Positions 62,037 through 64,000 of a stretch of DNA of 64,000 bases are shown here, piece by piece. The notes under the pieces are model-generated. The model had not been told where the DNA came from and ran no database searches. It saw only the letters and a program-made list of their open reading frames with translations. The stretch lies in assembly GCA_003170275.1 (NCBI GenBank), contig PNAM01000010.1, positions 113,228-177,227 of the forward strand, given 5' to 3'. Position 1 is the stretch's first letter; every line of letters begins with the position of its first letter. The position numbers and the translations under genes are program-made. Origin of the DNA: Myxococcales bacterium (GTDB lineage: Bacteria; Myxococcota_A; Polyangia; Palsa-1104).

Positions 62037-62788
62037 GTCCCTGGGACGAGGCGACGCGCGAGATCCACACCGTCATCTTCCATCCGCCGGCCAATGATTC
62101 GTGGCTGTCGGAGGCGCGCCACCGCGATCTGCGGGTCGGGATGGCGAGCGCGGTGGCCGACATCGTCGGGATCATGGACGGCGGCGGGCTGCTGGTGTTC
62201 GCCGCGGGGTTTCTGCGCGCGTCGTCGGGAGACGGGTGCGATCAGCTGGCGCAGTCGATGCTCGAGTTGTCGCGCAAGAGCGAGCTGGGCGTGGTGTTCG
62301 GCATCGACCTCGGGCAGGCAGCGGTGAGCGGGGGCTGGGCGCCGCTCGAGCCGCCGCCGGAGAGCTACGCGTTCGCCTGTGAGGCGGGTCGGCCGTTGTT
62401 GTGGCCGGCCCGCCCATCGACCGATTGCGCGTCGGAGAATCGGGTCCTGTCGATGTGCGGAATGACCGTGGCGCTGCTCCTCGGCGCCGAGGTGTTCAAC
62501 ACCGCGCTCCGGCGTGAGCTCGAACGCAAGCGGCCGCAGGCGATCCTGGTGCTGACCCACGCGGGCCCAACCCCGCGCTGGCACAAGGCGCTCGACGCGC
62601 TCGGGCGGATCGCGCCCACGCTGCTGGTGGGTGAATCGACGACCGGCGCCCTGCCCGACTGGGCGGCGGCGCCGGCCGGCTGGCAGCGTGTGGATCTGGG
62701 CGGGACGCCGAACATGACCCTCAACAGCTATCGCCCCGAGCCGCTCTCGGACTCGGATGGCGAGCAACTCGAGACCGTGGAACACTAG
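62033..62788 (+). CDS. Conserved-looking hypothetical protein downstream of recA
   Basis: 251 aa from GTG overlapping the recA stop (GTGA). The fold looks Rossmann-like ([46 protein letters not shown]). Operon position behind recA may leave it without a promoter since the split. Family not recognised. Confidence 0.65.
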   Translation: MSPWDEATREIHTVIFHPPANDSWLSEARHRDLRVGMASAVADIVGIMDGGGLLVFAAGFLRASSGDGCDQLAQSMLELSRKSELGVVFGIDLGQAAVSGGWAPLEPPPESYAFACEAGRPLLWPARPSTDCASENRVLSMCGMTVALLLGAEVFNTALRRELERKRPQAILVLTHAGPTPRWHKALDALGRIAPTLLVGESTTGALPDWAAAPAGWQRVDLGGTPNMTLNSYRPEPLSDSDGEQLETVEH

Positions 62789-62794
62789 CGAGAC

Positions 62795-64000
62795 GTGGGT
62801 CTCGTCCGTGCCACCTCCTCCGCGCTGAAGCGCGTGCTCGGCTCCGGACCGGGCGCGGGAGCCCTCGTGCTGTCGCTCCTGTTCGGCATCGATCTGCTCG
62901 GCGCGAGCCTCGACTTCATGGGGTTCTCCGACGAGCGCGCCACCAACATCATCGTCAAGCGATACGGCGCGCACATCGCCGCCAACCAGCTCGAGATCCT
63001 CGTCATCTATGTGGTGATCGGCGCGCTGTTCGGGGCGGTGGGCTCCGGGCTGGGCCGGCTGTGGGATTGGGCGCGCATGGTCAACAGCACCCGCTGGCGA
63101 TCGGTGGCGCGCGGCGTGCTCGCGGCGCTCGTCGGGCACGGATACTTCCTGGTGCGCAACCTGGTGCACTACCCGCAGCTCTACTCCGAAGCGCTCTACG
63201 ATCGCGGCGGGCTGCGCCGCTCGCTGATGGTGGCGCTCACCGATCATCTGTCGGTGCCGCTGCTCGACGTGCTGTTCATCCTCTTGATGGTCGCCCTCAT
63301 CGGCGGCCCGCTCGCCTATCGTCGTGGCCGAACGCGAACCAGGGCGTGGCTGGCGGCGCGACCGCGCTTGCCGTGGCTGAGCGGCGCCGGCGTGGTGTGC
63401 ACCCTGCTCTTCTTGCTGAACGCCAGCCGGCCGCCGTCGCCGGCGCACGCGGAGGGCCCGAGCAAGCACCCCAACCTGCTGCTCATCGCGGTCGACAGCT
63501 TGCGCGCCGATCGGATCTTTTCTCCGGACGCGGAACAGCGCTTTCCGACGCTGGCGAAGCTGGCGCGAAGGGGCGTTCGCTTCCAGGAGGCGCACGTCAC
63601 CGTGCCGCGCACGTTCCCCTCGTTCGTGACCCTGCTCACCGGACGGTTCCCGTTGCATCACGGGATCCGCCACATGTTTCCCACCGCGGCGGCGCGCCAC
63701 GCGATCGGACCCGCGTTGCCGTCGGTGTTGCACGCTGCCGGCTATCGCACCGCGGTGGTCAGCGACTACGCCGGCGAGATCTTTTCGCGCACCCCGCTCG
63801 GCTTCGACGACATCGAGGTGCCCTACTTCGACATGAAGACGATCGTCGAGCAGCGCGGGATCCAGATCCACCCCAACGCGCTGCCGTACGTGACCTCGCG
63901 GCTCGGGCGCAAGCTGTTCCCGGCGGTCGATGCGCTGCCCGAGCGATCCGATCCGGCGCTGCTCGCGGATCGCGCGATCGCGCGGCTCGATCGGCTCGCC
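62795..64000 (+). CDS. Membrane-anchored sulfatase/phosphotransferase-like protein (C-terminus beyond window)
   Basis: About 400 codons visible from GTG. Four membrane spans (LVLSLLFGIDLLG, ILVIYVVIGALFGAVG, SVPLLDVLFILLMVALIGG, VVCTLLFLLN) are followed by LLLIAVDSLRADRI and TVPRTFPSFVTLLTGRFPLH, the metal-binding Asp and the nucleophile (Thr/Ser) segment of the alkaline-phosphatase superfamily. The nucleophile context resembles LTA-synthase or phosphoethanolamine transferases more than Cys-type sulfatases. Chromosomal backbone. Confidence 0.8.
   Translation, partial: MGLVRATSSALKRVLGSGPGAGALVLSLLFGIDLLGASLDFMGFSDERATNIIVKRYGAHIAANQLEILVIYVVIGALFGAVGSGLGRLWDWARMVNSTRWRSVARGVLAALVGHGYFLVRNLVHYPQLYSEALYDRGGLRRSLMVALTDHLSVPLLDVLFILLMVALIGGPLAYRRGRTRTRAWLAARPRLPWLSGAGVVCTLLFLLNASRPPSPAHAEGPSKHPNLLLIAVDSLRADRIFSPDAEQRFPTLAKLARRGVRFQEAHVTVPRTFPSFVTLLTGRFPLHHGIRHMFPTAAARHAIGPALPSVLHAAGYRTAVVSDYAGEIFSRTPLGFDDIEVPYFDMKTIVEQRGIQIHPNALPYVTSRLGRKLFPAVDALPERSDPALLADRAIARLDRLA

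Noticed and set aside
62003..63871. 622-codon minus-strand frame
   Set aside because: Antisense to the hypothetical gene and the sulfatase, which have clear motifs; the frame is open only because of high GC.
1..64000. tRNA or rRNA genes and tRNA att sites
   Set aside because: I saw no cloverleaf or rRNA-like segment; the integration target is recA instead.
1..64000. Reverse transcriptase or diversity-generating retroelement
   Set aside because: No frame contains an RT YxDD motif, and the paralogous beta-rich genes show no template/variable repeat.

Overview
Organism and setting. The window is GC-rich and its accessory lipoproteins carry Asp/Ala/Met-rich linkers, cysteine-rich repeats and 'WGSGPNDVY' propeller repeats. 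I know these features best from Myxococcota (Polyangia/Haliangiales-like Deltaproteobacteria); this assignment is an inference. Ordinary chromosome appears only at the far right (about 61.6-64 kb): the 3' part of recA, a co-transcribed hypothetical gene and a membrane-anchored sulfatase. Everything to the left is mobile or accessory DNA that splits recA.

Left element (1 to about 13.2 kb). This looks like a prophage or phage-like element. A minus-strand early operon (9.93 to 6.31 kb) holds a replisome organizer, a DnaC-like loader, several small proteins, a RusA resolvase and a zinc-finger/HTH protein, and it lies beside six GGAACGATTC iterons. A second minus-strand operon (2.5 to 1 kb) ends in a ParB-like protein and a TGT/DpdA-like protein that runs off the window. 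Three plus-strand cargo genes (metallophosphoesterase, lipoprotein, trypsin-like protease) sit between them. A large serine recombinase (10.4-12.0 kb) and a TetR regulator with two visible operators close the element. Right after TetR comes a 47-bp recA-like segment (13227-13273).

Central and right island (13.27 to 61.59 kb). The 17-bp sequence TTCGGCAACCCGGAGAC, which in RecA encodes the FGNPE part of the L2 loop, occurs at 13257-13273 and again at 61587-61603, so it bounds a 48.3-kb island. Cargo from left to right: XRE/ImmA pair; small zinc, GhoS-like and DUF2290 proteins; a Ser/Thr kinase with a three-gene HEAT-repeat operon; small zinc-finger and receiver proteins; small beta-rich proteins with a 988-aa glycosyltransferase-methyltransferase-glycosyltransferase; an anti-sigma/ECF sigma pair; secreted proteases and lipoproteins; a Het-C-like and a zincin protein; a PIN toxin pair; IS remnants with a ten-unit 23-bp repeat array; an uncharacterised gene pair; a tightly coupled operon of an IS1-like DDE recombinase, two paralogous small proteins and a tandem AAA+ ATPase; a glycosyltransferase-GNAT fusion beside an arginase-like operon; and an IetAS-type AAA/subtilase defence pair against the right junction.

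Overall reading. Mobile elements accreted inside recA. Many cargo genes look like defence, conflict or surface-display functions. The most novel parts are the recA double junction and the DDE recombinase-AAA+ operon at 48.4-53.1 kb.
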